A stretch of DNA of 64,000 nt from an uncultured Duncaniella sp. (GCA_910578615.1 CAJTRI010000002.1:1-64000), one strand, 5' to 3'. Shown: positions 43,995 to 52,977, counted from the stretch's first letter. Numbers and translations: made by a program. The notes: generated from the letters alone by a model not told the origin.

Positions 43995-44493
43995 CAATAA
44001 TTACAGAAAGCTCGGAGTGGCCCCGCGTTTCCACGAGGTCATCTCCACCGGGTTCTATACCGGGCTTCTTCCCGGAGCGCCCGGCACGTATGCCGCATTT
44101 ACGGCCCTTGTGATATGGTATCTCCTATATCTTGCGTTGTCTCCGCTGTGGCTGACGATTGTGACGCTGTTTCTCATAGTGTCTGTCACAGTCATAGGGG
44201 CGTGGACTTCCACGGTGATGGAGCGATACTGGGGGCCTGACCCGCGTGCGGTCGTTATTGACGAATACGTAGGATGCTGGATTCCGCTTCTTGTGGCCCC
44301 GGCCGGGGATTACACGTGGATTTTCGCGCTTCTCGGGTTCGGCCTGTTCAGAATTATCGATATTTTCAAGCCACTGGGCTGTCGTAAGATAGAGCAGGTA
44401 TGTCCCGCCGGATGGGGAGTGATGATGGACGATGTCCTTGCAGGGACTTATGCCCTTCTCATTGTCTGGGGGCTGAAATGGTTCCTGTTGTGA
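43987..44493 (+). CDS. pgpA: Phosphatidylglycerophosphatase A
   Basis: The start chosen is the ATG at 43987 (MSDNNYRKLGVAPRFHEV), giving 168 residues. The enzyme dephosphorylates phosphatidylglycerol phosphate in phospholipid synthesis at the inner membrane. STGFYTGLLPGAPGTYA is the PgpA signature, DPRAVVIDEYVGCWIPL carries the acidic active-site residues, and the end has RIIDIFKPLGCRKIE and GVMMDDVLAGTYA. Several membrane helices are visible. It overlaps the upstream gene by 8 bases. Confidence 0.92.
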   Translation: MSDNNYRKLGVAPRFHEVISTGFYTGLLPGAPGTYAAFTALVIWYLLYLALSPLWLTIVTLFLIVSVTVIGAWTSTVMERYWGPDPRAVVIDEYVGCWIPLLVAPAGDYTWIFALLGFGLFRIIDIFKPLGCRKIEQVCPAGWGVMMDDVLAGTYALLIVWGLKWFLL

Positions 44494-44538
44494 CAGGAAG
44501 AAGTACCTTATAGCGGGAATCCCCGCCAAAAGTGGAGG

Positions 44539-44589
44539 AATCATACAGCCTGGGTCGTCACATGACGACCCAGGCTGTATGATTTTTTT
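44539..44589 (+). terminator. Terminator with a perfect 22-base inverted repeat after pgpA
   Basis: The 22 bases at 44539-44560 are the exact complement of 44563-44584, two bases apart, followed by a run of T. It lies between convergent genes; the minus side lacks a strong T run. Confidence 0.92.
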
Positions 44590-44618
44590 GCGTTCTTGCC
44601 GGATGCCGGGGTTACCGT

Positions 44619-45167
44619 TTATTTTTTATATTCGATCTTGCCGACAATCTTGCGTGAAGGCCCGGGGGTGCCTTCGAGGCATACGGATGGCTGGTGCATA
44701 TCGGACGGGAAGTAGAGGAAGAAGCGGTCAGAGGCAGCCGGCACGTAGTCTACCGGGCCGTCGGGGATGAAGAAAGTCCTGTCCTTGGCAGGATCGTATT
44801 CTGTGGTGGGGATACCCTTGCGCACAAGGCCCATATGCTCTTCTCCCTCGAAGGTATATTGGAGGTCTATGAAGTCATTGTGGGTCTCGCTTCTTGTGTC
44901 TTCGGGAGACTTGGGGGTATATTCGAGCATGTTGAACCATAGGCGTCCTTCCTCTACCACATGTTTCCCGGCAGGCAGTGTGTGGAGGTCATGTTCGCGG
45001 AGGAATGTGAACATCTTGTCCCATAGTTCTTTGTTTGCTGCATATTGTTCGGCAAATTCTACTGCGTTGACTGTGGCGTCAGGGTTGCAGTTCCATCCGT
45101 TGGCCCATTCACGGGTTTCCATCCAGGCTTTTGCCTCTTCGTGTGTGAATTTTTTTTCTGTTGACAT
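44619..45167 (-). CDS. YhcH/YjgK/YiaL family protein
   Basis: A 182-residue cupin-like protein. LHTLPAGKHVVEEGRLWFNM, THNDFIDLQYTFEG and the C-terminal YFPSDMHQPSVCLEG match the YhcH (DUF386) family, where His and Glu residues bind metal. Members often lie beside sialic-acid or other sugar acid genes and may handle beta-anomers of sugars. Here it diverges from a GH28 enzyme, suggesting a link to galacturonate metabolism (inference). Confidence 0.85.
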   Translation of the reverse strand: MSTEKKFTHEEAKAWMETREWANGWNCNPDATVNAVEFAEQYAANKELWDKMFTFLREHDLHTLPAGKHVVEEGRLWFNMLEYTPKSPEDTRSETHNDFIDLQYTFEGEEHMGLVRKGIPTTEYDPAKDRTFFIPDGPVDYVPAASDRFFLYFPSDMHQPSVCLEGTPGPSRKIVGKIEYKK

Positions 45168-45204
45168 GGTAGGTTCTGTTTGTAATTGTAAGGTGTTTTC
45201 ACTG

Positions 45205-45212
45205 CAAATTTA
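45205..45212 (-). promoter_or_regulatory. YhcH-like gene promoter -7
   Basis: TAAATTTG on the minus strand, 37 bases before the ATG at 45167. Confidence 0.6.
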
Positions 45213-45244
45213 GTGAATAGATATGAAAGTAGATATTTTTTTAG

Positions 45245-45252
45245 TAATTTTG
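45245..45252 (+). promoter_or_regulatory. GH28 gene promoter -7
   Basis: TAATTTTG, 21 bases before the ATG at 45274. Together with the YhcH promoter it forms a compact divergent control region. Confidence 0.6.
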
Positions 45253-45273
45253 TGAAGACAAATTAAGAATATC

Positions 45274-46839
45274 ATGAAAATACCCATGTTTTTGGCAGCC
45301 TTTGCCATAGGCAGCCTGTCGATGGCTGCGGTTGATGCGGCTTATGCGCCTTATTATGAAAATCTTCCATTCGAGATGCCCGAGGTCTCGGCTCCGGCAT
45401 TTCCTGACCGTACCGTGTCTCTGACTGACTTCGGTGCCAGCAATGACGGTGTCACGCTCAACACCGAGGCCTTCGCCAAGGCCATAGGCCATCTGGCCGG
45501 ACTCGGAGGCGGGACTCTCCACGTGCCGGACGGGGTGTGGGTGACCGGGCCTATCGAGATGAAGTCAAATATCAATCTCAATCTTTCGGAAGGCGCCATT
45601 ATATCGTTCTCGCCTGATCCTGACCTTTATGAGATGAGAAGGGTGATATATGAGGGATTCGAGGCGTGGCGCAGACAGTCGCCAATCACCGGCACGGGCC
45701 TTGTCAATGTGGCTATAACCGGCACCGGCATTATCGACGGTAACGGAAATATGTGGCGTCCTGTCAAGAAGACCCAGATGACCAAGGCCGAATGGGCCAA
45801 CCTCACGGCCAAAGGTGGTGTCTTGGTTCCCTCGGGCGACACTGAGGAATGGTATCCCTCCCAGGCCTTTCTCAATGGAAAGAAGAACGGTGACCGCCGC
45901 CGGGAATACACCCGTGAGGAAGCTGATTCATACAAACAGTATCTGAGGCCTGTGATGCTGCATCTTGTGCAGTGCAAGAATGTCATGCTCAAAGGTGTGA
46001 CGTTCCAGAACTCGCCCGCGTGGAACATACATCCTCTCATGTGCGAGAATCTTATCATCGACGAGGTGTCGGTCAGAAATCCTTATTATTCCCACAATGG
46101 CGACGGACTCGATATTGAGTCATGTAAGAATGTGATTATATGCCGTTCGAGCCTCGATGTGGGTGATGACGCCATCTGCATCAAGTCAGGAAAGGATGAG
46201 GAAGGCCGTAAGCGCGGCATTCCGACCGAGAATGTCATAGTGCGTGACTGCCGGGTGTTCCACGGCCATGGAGGCTTCGTGGTCGGCAGCGAGATGAGTG
46301 GCGGTGTCAACAATATCTCGGTCGCCGACTGCCAGTTTACGGGCACCGATGTGGGCCTTCGTTTCAAGAGCACGCGAGGCCGTGGCGGCGTGGTGAAGAA
46401 TATCTTCATTGACAATATCAGTATGCTCGACATATCGGGCGATGCCATTACGTTTGACCTCTATTACTGGACATTCGGCAAGGTGCCCAAAGAGATTCCA
46501 GCCGTTGATGAGACAACCCCCCGGTTCAAGGATATCACCATCAACAATGTGTGTGCCATCAATTCCGGCAAGGCTGTCAAGTTTAACGGTATTCCCGAGA
46601 TGCCTATCGAGAATATCACCGTGAGCAACTCTGTCTTCACGGCGCGTGAGGGCGGACTTCTCTCCGAGTCAAAGCAGATTTTCTTTGAGAATGTCACCAT
46701 ACGTCCTGACTCGGGCGCGGCCATGACCATCAACAATGTGACAGACGCCACCTTCACAGGCTGCCGGTTTATCTCGCCTGACGGAACACAGCCGGTGGTA
46801 TATTCAGGAAAGAACAAGGGGGTAAAGATGACAAGATAA
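45274..46839 (+). CDS. GH28 polygalacturonase, exported
   Basis: A 521-residue pectin-degrading glycoside hydrolase with a signal peptide (KIPMFLAAFAIGSLSMAAVDA). The right-handed beta-helix carries the family residues: SHNGDGLDIESC, VGDDAICIKSG, GHGGFVVGSEMSGG and RFKSTRGRGG. The insertion EWYPSQAFLNGKKN and the gene length favour an exo-acting enzyme releasing galacturonate. Transcribed alone from a near promoter, diverging from the YhcH-like gene. No SusC/SusD pair is next to it. Confidence 0.9.
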   Translation: MKIPMFLAAFAIGSLSMAAVDAAYAPYYENLPFEMPEVSAPAFPDRTVSLTDFGASNDGVTLNTEAFAKAIGHLAGLGGGTLHVPDGVWVTGPIEMKSNINLNLSEGAIISFSPDPDLYEMRRVIYEGFEAWRRQSPITGTGLVNVAITGTGIIDGNGNMWRPVKKTQMTKAEWANLTAKGGVLVPSGDTEEWYPSQAFLNGKKNGDRRREYTREEADSYKQYLRPVMLHLVQCKNVMLKGVTFQNSPAWNIHPLMCENLIIDEVSVRNPYYSHNGDGLDIESCKNVIICRSSLDVGDDAICIKSGKDEEGRKRGIPTENVIVRDCRVFHGHGGFVVGSEMSGGVNNISVADCQFTGTDVGLRFKSTRGRGGVVKNIFIDNISMLDISGDAITFDLYYWTFGKVPKEIPAVDETTPRFKDITINNVCAINSGKAVKFNGIPEMPIENITVSNSVFTAREGGLLSESKQIFFENVTIRPDSGAAMTINNVTDATFTGCRFISPDGTQPVVYSGKNKGVKMTR

Positions 46840-46893
46840 GTATCGTTGATTCGGGAAAGGCCGGATCAGACGTACGAATAACCCTTATTAAAG

Positions 46894-46928
46894 GACAATC
46901 GGATGACTTTCATTCGGTTGTCTTTTTT
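46894..46928 (+). terminator. GH28 gene terminator
   Basis: GACAATCGGATGA pairs with TCATTCGGTTGTC with G-U pairs, followed by six T. Confidence 0.85.
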
Positions 46929-46951
46929 GTTAGATGCCTGTAAAAATCCAG

Positions 46952-46996
46952 AAAAAACTCCGTATGCACAGGGTGTCTGTCTGTGCATACGGAGTT
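46952..46996 (-). terminator. asnS terminator (minus strand)
   Basis: AACTCCGTATGCACAG at 46956-46971 pairs with CTGTGCATACGGAGTT at 46981-46996; on the minus strand the stem leads into a T run. Confidence 0.9.
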
Positions 46997-47020
46997 GAGA
47001 TTTCGCGGAGTCCTGTGTAA

Positions 47021-48412
47021 TCAGAATTCAGCCTTGCCCGGGGTGCGGGGGAATGGGATCACGTCACGGATGTTGGTCATTCCGGTGACGAAGAGGACGA
47101 GACGTTCGAAGCCGAGTCCGAAGCCCGAGTGAGGCACGGTGCCGAAACGGCGGGTGTCGAGATACCACCACATGTCTTTCATGGGAATACCCAGTTCCTC
47201 GATACGTGCAAGGAGCTTGTCGTAGTTCTCTTCGCGTTCCGAACCGCCGATGATTTCGCCGATGTGTGGGAAAAGGACGTCCATGGCGCGTACGGTCTTG
47301 CCGTCCTCGTTCTGCTTCATGTAGAAAGCCTTTATCTCTTTGGGATAGTCGGTGAGGATAACGGGCTTCTTGAAGTGTTCTTCCACGAGGTAACGTTCGT
47401 GCTCGCTTTGGAGATCGGTACCCCAGTGTACGGGGAATTCGAATTTCTTGCCTGATTCTTCGAGAATCCTGACTCCTTCACCGTAGGTCAGGCGGACGAA
47501 GTCATTGTCAACGACGAATCTGAGACGTTCCACGAGTCCCTTGTCATACATCTGTTCAAGGAAACGGATGTCATCGATGCAGTGTTCGAGGGCATAGTTT
47601 ATGCAGTATTTCACAAACTCCTCGGCAAGATCCATGTTGTCCGTGATGTCATAGAAGGCCATTTCCGGCTCTATCATCCAGAATTCAGAGAGATGGCGGG
47701 GGGTGTTGGAGTTCTCGGCACGGAATGTGGGGCCGAAGGTGTAGATCTGTCCCAGAGCCGTGGCACCAAGTTCGCCTTCAAGCTGTCCCGAGACGGTCAG
47801 TGCGGTTGACTTGGCGAAGAAGTCCTGTGAGTAATCCACCTTGCCCTCCTCGTCCTTGGGGAGATTGTTGAGGTCGAGTGTGGTCACTTGGAACATGGCT
47901 CCCGCACCTTCACAGTCGCTTGCGGTGATGAGAGGGGTGTTGAGATAGAAGAACCCTTTCTCGTTGAAGAACTTGTGTATGGCGAATGCGAGAGAGCTGC
48001 GCACACGGAGTATGGCGCCGAAAGTGTTGGTTCTCGGGCGCAGATGGGCTATCTCTCTGAGGAATTCGAGGGTGTGGCCCTTCTTCTGCAAGGGATACGC
48101 CTCAGGATCGGCGGTGCCGTAGACCCCTAATGTCTCAGCCTGTATCTCGCATGTCTGACCCTTTCCCTGACTTTCGACAAGTCTGCCCGTTACGTGGATG
48201 CTTGATCCTGTGGTGACAGGTTTAAGCTCGTCCTCCGAGAACCGTGACATGTCAAACACGATTTGAAGGTTGTTGATGGAAGAACCGTCGTTGAGCTGCA
48301 CGAACTGTACGTGCTTGTTGCCTCGGCGGGTACGCACCCATCCTTTTGCCTCCACCTCTGTTCCGATGAGGGAGGGGGTGGAAAGAAGCTGCTTTATGGT
48401 GGTCTTTTTCAT
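47021..48412 (-). CDS. asnS: Asparaginyl-tRNA synthetase
   Basis: A 463-residue class II synthetase that charges tRNA-Asn. The N-terminal OB-fold carries VEAKGWVRTRRGNKHVQFVQLNDGSS (in two parts). Class II motif 2 is TFGPTFRAENSNTPRHLSEFWMIEPEMAF, and motif 3 is HSGFGLGFERLVLFVTG. The RTRRGNK and FRAENS forms favour AsnS over AspS. It has its own terminator on the minus strand. Confidence 0.96.
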   Translation of the reverse strand: MKKTTIKQLLSTPSLIGTEVEAKGWVRTRRGNKHVQFVQLNDGSSINNLQIVFDMSRFSEDELKPVTTGSSIHVTGRLVESQGKGQTCEIQAETLGVYGTADPEAYPLQKKGHTLEFLREIAHLRPRTNTFGAILRVRSSLAFAIHKFFNEKGFFYLNTPLITASDCEGAGAMFQVTTLDLNNLPKDEEGKVDYSQDFFAKSTALTVSGQLEGELGATALGQIYTFGPTFRAENSNTPRHLSEFWMIEPEMAFYDITDNMDLAEEFVKYCINYALEHCIDDIRFLEQMYDKGLVERLRFVVDNDFVRLTYGEGVRILEESGKKFEFPVHWGTDLQSEHERYLVEEHFKKPVILTDYPKEIKAFYMKQNEDGKTVRAMDVLFPHIGEIIGGSEREENYDKLLARIEELGIPMKDMWWYLDTRRFGTVPHSGFGLGFERLVLFVTGMTNIRDVIPFPRTPGKAEF

Positions 48413-48429
48413 CTTTGTTTTAATAGTTT

Positions 48430-49965
48430 TTATTCAAAGGAACCCATTTTGAGATAGTTGACCTCTTCCTGTGTGAGATAGCGCCAGCGACCTCTGGGAA
48501 GATTCTTCTTGGTGAGTCCGGCAAAGTATACGCGGTCGAGCTTGGTGACATGGTATCCGAGGCTCTCGAAGATGCGGCGCACGATGCGGTTGCGTCCCGA
48601 GTGTATCTCTATACCGGCCTGATTGCGGTCAGTCTCCGTGGCATAGGAGATGGCATCGGCGTGGATAGGCCCGTCGTCAAGTTCGATGCCGTCGGCTATG
48701 CGCTGCATGTCGTCCTCGGCTATATCCTTGTCAGTCCACACGTGATAGATTTTCTTCTTCACGAATTTGGGATGGGTAAGCTTGGAGGCAAGATCACCGT
48801 CATTGGTGAGAAGGAGCACGCCGGTGGTGTTGCGGTCAAGGCGTCCCACCGGATAGATGCGTTCATTGCAGGCTCCCTTGACAAGATCCATGACAGTGAG
48901 GCGTCCGTTGGGGTCATCGCTGGTGGTCACGCAGTCCTTGGGCTTGTTGAGGAGGATGTAGCATTTCTTTTCGAGTGCTACGACCTTCTCGTCATATTCC
49001 ACCACGTCGCTGTGGCTGATTTTGGTTCCAAGTTCGGTCACGACCTCGCCGTTGACCTTGATGAGGCCTTGGAGGATGAATTCGTCAGCTTCGCGACGTG
49101 AGCACAGACCGGCGTTGGCCATGTATTTGTTCAGACGGATCTGTTCGTTGGGATCGGGTATCTCAGCCTCGTATTCGATGCGTTTGGGACGCGGAATGAA
49201 GCTTCTACCTCCCTGAGGCATTCCGAACTGGTTCTGACGAGGCCCTTTCTGCTGGTATCCTCCCTGGTTGTTGCGTGACTGATAGCCACCTTGGTTGTTA
49301 CGGTTGTTGTAACCGCCCTGATTGTTGCGGGGCTGGTAACCACCCTGATTGTTGCGAGGCTGATAACCGCCTTGATTGTTTCGGGGCTGGTATCCTCCCT
49401 GGTTGTTTCGGGGCTGGTATCCTCCCTGGTTGTTGCGAGGCTGGTAACCGCCCTGATTGTTTCGAGGTTGGTAACCGCCTTGGTTGTTGCGGGGTTGATA
49501 GCCACCCTGACGGTTGTTGAAGTTGTTTCGAGGCTGGTAACCGCCTTGGTTGTAACCGCCTTGGCGGTTGTAATTGTTGCGGGGCTGATAGCCTGTGGTC
49601 TGTGTTGTCTCGTCAGAAGAGGAAGTGGATGACTCTGAGTCATGGCTGTCAGACGGGGTACCTTCGGTCTGAGGAGCATAGGGACGTTGCTGGTAACCGC
49701 CCGGACGGTTGTTATAGCGGTTGTTCTGGTATCCCCCTTGATTGTAACGGTTGTTCTGGTATCCTCCCTGCCGATTGTTGTAAGGACGCTGCTGGTAGGG
49801 ACGGTTGCTGCCATATCCCTGATTGTTGTAAGAGCGGTGTTCCTGCGGTGTTCCATCCTGTTTTGTAGACTGTTCGAAGTCGGTGGTATGGCTGTCCTGA
49901 TTTGCAGCCGAGACGGGGCGCGCGCCTATGCGCGGGCGTTTGCCTTTCTTTTCGTTGCTGTCCAT
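48430..49965 (-). CDS. rluB: RluB-type 23S rRNA pseudouridine synthase with repeat-rich N-terminal tail
   Basis: A 511-residue protein with two parts. Residues 1-265 are disordered and rich in Asn, Gln, Gly, Tyr and Arg, built around the 9-residue unit NNQGGYQPR repeated about nine times. Residues ~270-511 form the enzyme: an S4 RNA-binding domain (RLNKYMANAGLCSRREADE) and a pseudouridine synthase core with the catalytic Asp in VGRLDRNTTGVLLLTNDGD. It isomerises a uridine in 23S rRNA. The tail may bind RNA or aid condensate formation at low temperature, by analogy with RGG/Tyr-rich proteins; inference. The next gene downstream is asnS. Confidence 0.9.
   Translation of the reverse strand: MDSNEKKGKRPRIGARPVSAANQDSHTTDFEQSTKQDGTPQEHRSYNNQGYGSNRPYQQRPYNNRQGGYQNNRYNQGGYQNNRYNNRPGGYQQRPYAPQTEGTPSDSHDSESSTSSSDETTQTTGYQPRNNYNRQGGYNQGGYQPRNNFNNRQGGYQPRNNQGGYQPRNNQGGYQPRNNQGGYQPRNNQGGYQPRNNQGGYQPRNNQGGYQPRNNQGGYNNRNNQGGYQSRNNQGGYQQKGPRQNQFGMPQGGRSFIPRPKRIEYEAEIPDPNEQIRLNKYMANAGLCSRREADEFILQGLIKVNGEVVTELGTKISHSDVVEYDEKVVALEKKCYILLNKPKDCVTTSDDPNGRLTVMDLVKGACNERIYPVGRLDRNTTGVLLLTNDGDLASKLTHPKFVKKKIYHVWTDKDIAEDDMQRIADGIELDDGPIHADAISYATETDRNQAGIEIHSGRNRIVRRIFESLGYHVTKLDRVYFAGLTKKNLPRGRWRYLTQEEVNYLKMGSFE
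49255..49510. repeat. Tandem 27-base coding repeats in rluB
   Basis: About nine head-to-tail copies of a 27-base unit with synonymous differences encode NNQGGYQPR variants. The unit keeps frame, so copy number can vary between strains without breaking the gene. Confidence 0.88.
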
Positions 49966-50263
49966 GATAGCTTTTTAGTGTTGTTGATTTTTTGTGTTAT
50001 TGAAGTGTGACTTTTGCGGTTGCCCGGCCTCTCGGCGGGCTGGTTCTGATAGTGAATAAATGGATCGTTGATGATGTCAGTGTCGTATATCCCCGGTTGT
50101 CTGGGTTTATAAGTCAATGTGAAAACGAACTGTATGGATTAAAAGTTGTAGTGATGAAAGTTATAAAGCGCAAAATTAGCAAATTTTTATTTTAAAAGCA
50201 ATTTTTTCGAAGTTAAATCAGGCAGTTAATTTGCCGGACAAAGAAATCAGACGGAAGGAGGTG
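49966..50263. other. Intergenic region upstream of rluB, 298 bases
   Basis: Contains the rluB promoter near its far end (50171-50178) and a leader of about 200 nt. A GC-rich hairpin (CCCGGCC...GGCGGG) lies near 50025. No coding sequence was seen. Confidence 0.55.
50171..50178 (-). promoter_or_regulatory. rluB promoter -7 element
   Basis: TAATTTTG on the minus strand, leaving about 200 nt of leader. Confidence 0.55.
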
Positions 50264-50992
50264 TCAGATGTCTTTTCCTTTGCGGGCCTGCCGGCTGACG
50301 TAGTCTGTGAGGTAGACGGTGAAGAGAGGGAAGATAATCATGCCTGATACGGGCAGAATCACGGCGACTATCCTGCCGGCCGCCGTCACGGGGGAGATGT
50401 CGCATCCTACGGTCGACATGTTCATTGCCGCCCACCACAGGGCCGTCCAGTAGGTATCGACCTGCGGATTGACAGGCTGTTCTTTCTGGAAGAATATGAG
50501 GCTGCAAAAGTAGGTCACCAGCAGCATTATGGATATATATGACATAAAGAGCGATGTCACCGCGTTTGAGGAGACATAGCTTATCACTATGGCGAGTGCC
50601 AGCGCTCCACGGGCCAGCGGGATGAAACGTACGAAATAGAGGGTATCGGCTGTAAGCCGGATATCGAGCGCGTTGATGATGTTGAGATACGGGATACTCA
50701 GAAGCAGGAAGGCTATGCGGTGGCGGAAAAAACGCCATTTGTCGCCGGCATAATGAAGTCCCACGAAGAAATCGGCTATGAATACGAGACAGACCCATAG
50801 CTGGAAGTGCATGTAGGCGGTGTTTTCAAGAAAGTCAATCTTTTCAAACGTGTCGACAGAAATGAACACGATAAGCAGTACCGAAAGAATCAGCACTATA
50901 AGATTGGTCAGGGCCTGGACAATGTGTCCCTTCTTTGCGGACGGGGATTTTGGCGTGGAGCCTTGTGATGAGTTTTCAATGTTTGCAGCCAT
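50264..50992 (-). CDS. Voltage-gated-type ion channel with unusual filter
   Basis: A 242-residue protein with six likely membrane helices and a pore loop, the layout of a single-domain six-helix channel. Helices lie near 25-46, 60-80, 92-107, 119-139, 143-165 and 205-230. An arginine-poor S4-like helix is VRFIPLARGALALAI. The pore sequence MSTVGCDIS (192-200) puts TVGCD where potassium channels have TVGYG. The fold and position support an ion channel; potassium selectivity is uncertain. It lies alone, with a poor promoter match. Confidence 0.8.
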   Translation of the reverse strand: MAANIENSSQGSTPKSPSAKKGHIVQALTNLIVLILSVLLIVFISVDTFEKIDFLENTAYMHFQLWVCLVFIADFFVGLHYAGDKWRFFRHRIAFLLLSIPYLNIINALDIRLTADTLYFVRFIPLARGALALAIVISYVSSNAVTSLFMSYISIMLLVTYFCSLIFFQKEQPVNPQVDTYWTALWWAAMNMSTVGCDISPVTAAGRIVAVILPVSGMIIFPLFTVYLTDYVSRQARKGKDI

Positions 50993-51060
50993 TTTGTCGG
51001 AAGTGTTTTATAAAGTTAAAACACCCGAGGCTGCCTTAGGGTTTGGTTATACCGTGATGG

Positions 51061-51675
51061 TCAGAAGAAGTAGGTGACATGGAAGTCCCAAGTACGGTTT
51101 CGGGCGGAGAAGTCCGTGAGCTGGCGTGTTTTAAGCGCGTAAGTCATACCCCATGTATAGGAAGCTGCTACCTGCCAGTGTTTGAATATCTCGAATCCGA
51201 GACCGGCGGTGAGTCCGATTTCGCCACCTGAGAACTTTATGGCGTCACACCTGCTGTGTCCGGCCTGTATGGAAAGCACGGGGCCGCCGTAGACAAACGG
51301 TGCCACATAGTCCTCTATGCCTTGAAGACGTGTGTATTTGAATTTAAGGTTTAGGGGTATGTCGATGTTGTGGATATAGAGGCGTTCGTTGCCATATCCC
51401 TGCGAACTCCATATAAGGCGTTCGCCGAGGTTGACTGTGGCTCCGCGCTGGGAATAGAACATGCCGAACTCGACGCCGAAACCTATGCCGGGAAACATCA
51501 TCTCGGCTCTCACTCCGGCTGTCTCTCCGAATCCCTTCTTGACATCGACAAGGTCTTGTTTGAAGATGAGGTCATTGCAGTTGCCCCCGATCGAGGCTCC
51601 CCAGCGGAACTGGGCATTTGCCATGTTGGAAAGGGTGGCTATGACGACAAGGAGTGATAATATGATGCGTTTCAT
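51061..51675 (-). CDS. PorT-like outer-membrane beta-barrel protein
   Basis: The start chosen is the ATG at 51675 (MKRIILSLLVVIATLSNMANAQ), giving 204 residues. The signal peptide is followed by eight-strand barrel features: FRWGASIGGNCNDL, FGVEFGMFYSQRG, LYIHNIDIPLNLKFKY, GLTAGLGFEIF, and a C-terminal aromatic FHVTYFF. This is the PorT/outer-membrane beta-barrel family, whose type member P. gingivalis PorT belongs to type IX secretion, but most relatives have no assigned role. A promoter lies 27 bases upstream. Confidence 0.78.
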   Translation of the reverse strand: MKRIILSLLVVIATLSNMANAQFRWGASIGGNCNDLIFKQDLVDVKKGFGETAGVRAEMMFPGIGFGVEFGMFYSQRGATVNLGERLIWSSQGYGNERLYIHNIDIPLNLKFKYTRLQGIEDYVAPFVYGGPVLSIQAGHSRCDAIKFSGGEIGLTAGLGFEIFKHWQVAASYTWGMTYALKTRQLTDFSARNRTWDFHVTYFF

Positions 51676-51701
51676 TTCAGTCTTTCTAAGTGATTTGTCC
51701 G

Positions 51702-51709
51702 CAAAGATA
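51702..51709 (-). promoter_or_regulatory. PorT-like gene promoter -7
   Basis: TATCTTTG on the minus strand; it supports the start at 51675 and excludes a longer frame that would begin beyond the promoter. Confidence 0.7.
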
Positions 51710-51742
51710 GGAATTTTTCTTGAAAGTTTGCCAATTTTATGA

Positions 51743-51750
51743 TACCTTTG
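51743..51750 (+). promoter_or_regulatory. C1 peptidase promoter -7
   Basis: TACCTTTG, 30 bases before the ATG at 51781; the divergent PorT promoter is only 33 bases away. Confidence 0.7.
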
Positions 51751-51780
51751 CACTTCAACCAATCCAAATCCAATCACGCA

Positions 51781-52977
51781 ATGAAAAGATATATTCTCGC
51801 TGCCGCCTGTGTGGCCGTGGCATTAGGGGCACCAGCCAAGAAACCGTCAAAATCACAGGAGCCGGAGGGGTTCAAGTTTAAGGATGTGACGGTTGTCAGG
51901 ACTACTCCTGTCAGGGACCAGAACAAGTCCGGGACATGCTGGAGCTTCTCTGGACTCGGCTTTATCGAGAACGAGATTCTGCGCAAGACCGGCAAGGAGC
52001 TTGATCTGAGCGAGATGTGGATCGTGCGCCATTGTTACAGCGACAAGGCCGACCGCTATGTCCGTATGGGCGGGGCAATAAACTTTGCGCAAGGTGGTGC
52101 ATGTCCTGACGTGACGTATGTGATGGAGCGCTACGGAATAGTGCCGGAGGATGTGTATCGCGGACTCGAATATGGCGAGGAGAAACATGACCATTATGAA
52201 CTCGAACCAGTCTTGAAAGGTATAGTGGATGGTGTAAAAGACAAGAAAGGCAAGAAGTCGACGGCATGGCGCAAAGGGTTTGACGGTGTGCTTGACGCCT
52301 ATCTTGGCAAACTCCCAGAAAGTTTTGAATGGGAGGGTAGGAATTATACACCCAAAAGCTATGCCGAAAGTCTCGGAATAAAGAGTTCGGACTATGTGCC
52401 TGTCACATCGTTCACCCATCATCCGTTCTATACGAAGTTCGGACTTGAAGTTGCTGACAACTGGCTGTGGGAACCTTATTACAATGTGCCCATGGAGGAG
52501 ATGAAGGCTATCGTGGACAATGCCATTGACAACGGATATACCGTGGCTTGGGCCGCAGATGTCAGTGAGCCGGGATTCAACTGGAAGGACGGTTATGCGG
52601 TGATTGCGAAGAAGAAGACCGAAAGCGACATGGAAGGCACCGAGCTGGCCCGCTGGGTGAAGCTGTCGGACAAGGAGCGTGAGGAGGAGGCAAACAAGAT
52701 AGAAGGCCCATGTGAGGAAATAGTTGTCACTCAGGAGATGCGCCAACAGATGTTTGACTCTCAGGAGACCACTGACGACCACGGAATGATTATAGTCGGA
52801 AAGGCTGTCGATCAGAACGGCACTCCTTATTACAAGGTGAAAAATTCATGGGACACCAACCAGATATATGACGGTTATTTCTATGTCTCTATGCCTTACT
52901 TCCTTGCAAAGACCATCGATATATACGTGAACCGTGAGGCTGTCCCTGCCGATATTGCCGGAAAGATGGGTATCTGA
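51781..52977 (+). CDS. C1B family cysteine aminopeptidase (bleomycin hydrolase-like)
   Basis: The start chosen is the ATG at 51781; 398 residues with a short signal peptide (KRYILAAACVAVALGAPA). Catalytic residues are C53 in GTCWSFSGLGF, H in TDDHGMIIVGKA and N in KNSWDTN, matching the bleomycin hydrolase/PepC branch of papain enzymes. The family acts as an aminopeptidase. A signal peptide suggests export to the periplasm, unusual for PepC but seen in Bacteroidales. It is followed 51 bases later by an ATP-grasp-like gene. Confidence 0.88.
   Translation: MKRYILAAACVAVALGAPAKKPSKSQEPEGFKFKDVTVVRTTPVRDQNKSGTCWSFSGLGFIENEILRKTGKELDLSEMWIVRHCYSDKADRYVRMGGAINFAQGGACPDVTYVMERYGIVPEDVYRGLEYGEEKHDHYELEPVLKGIVDGVKDKKGKKSTAWRKGFDGVLDAYLGKLPESFEWEGRNYTPKSYAESLGIKSSDYVPVTSFTHHPFYTKFGLEVADNWLWEPYYNVPMEEMKAIVDNAIDNGYTVAWAADVSEPGFNWKDGYAVIAKKKTESDMEGTELARWVKLSDKEREEEANKIEGPCEEIVVTQEMRQQMFDSQETTDDHGMIIVGKAVDQNGTPYYKVKNSWDTNQIYDGYFYVSMPYFLAKTIDIYVNREAVPADIAGKMGI

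Noticed and set aside
49255..49510. CRISPR-like array
   Set aside because: The 27-base repeats are contiguous, have no spacers and encode an in-frame peptide repeat of RluB.
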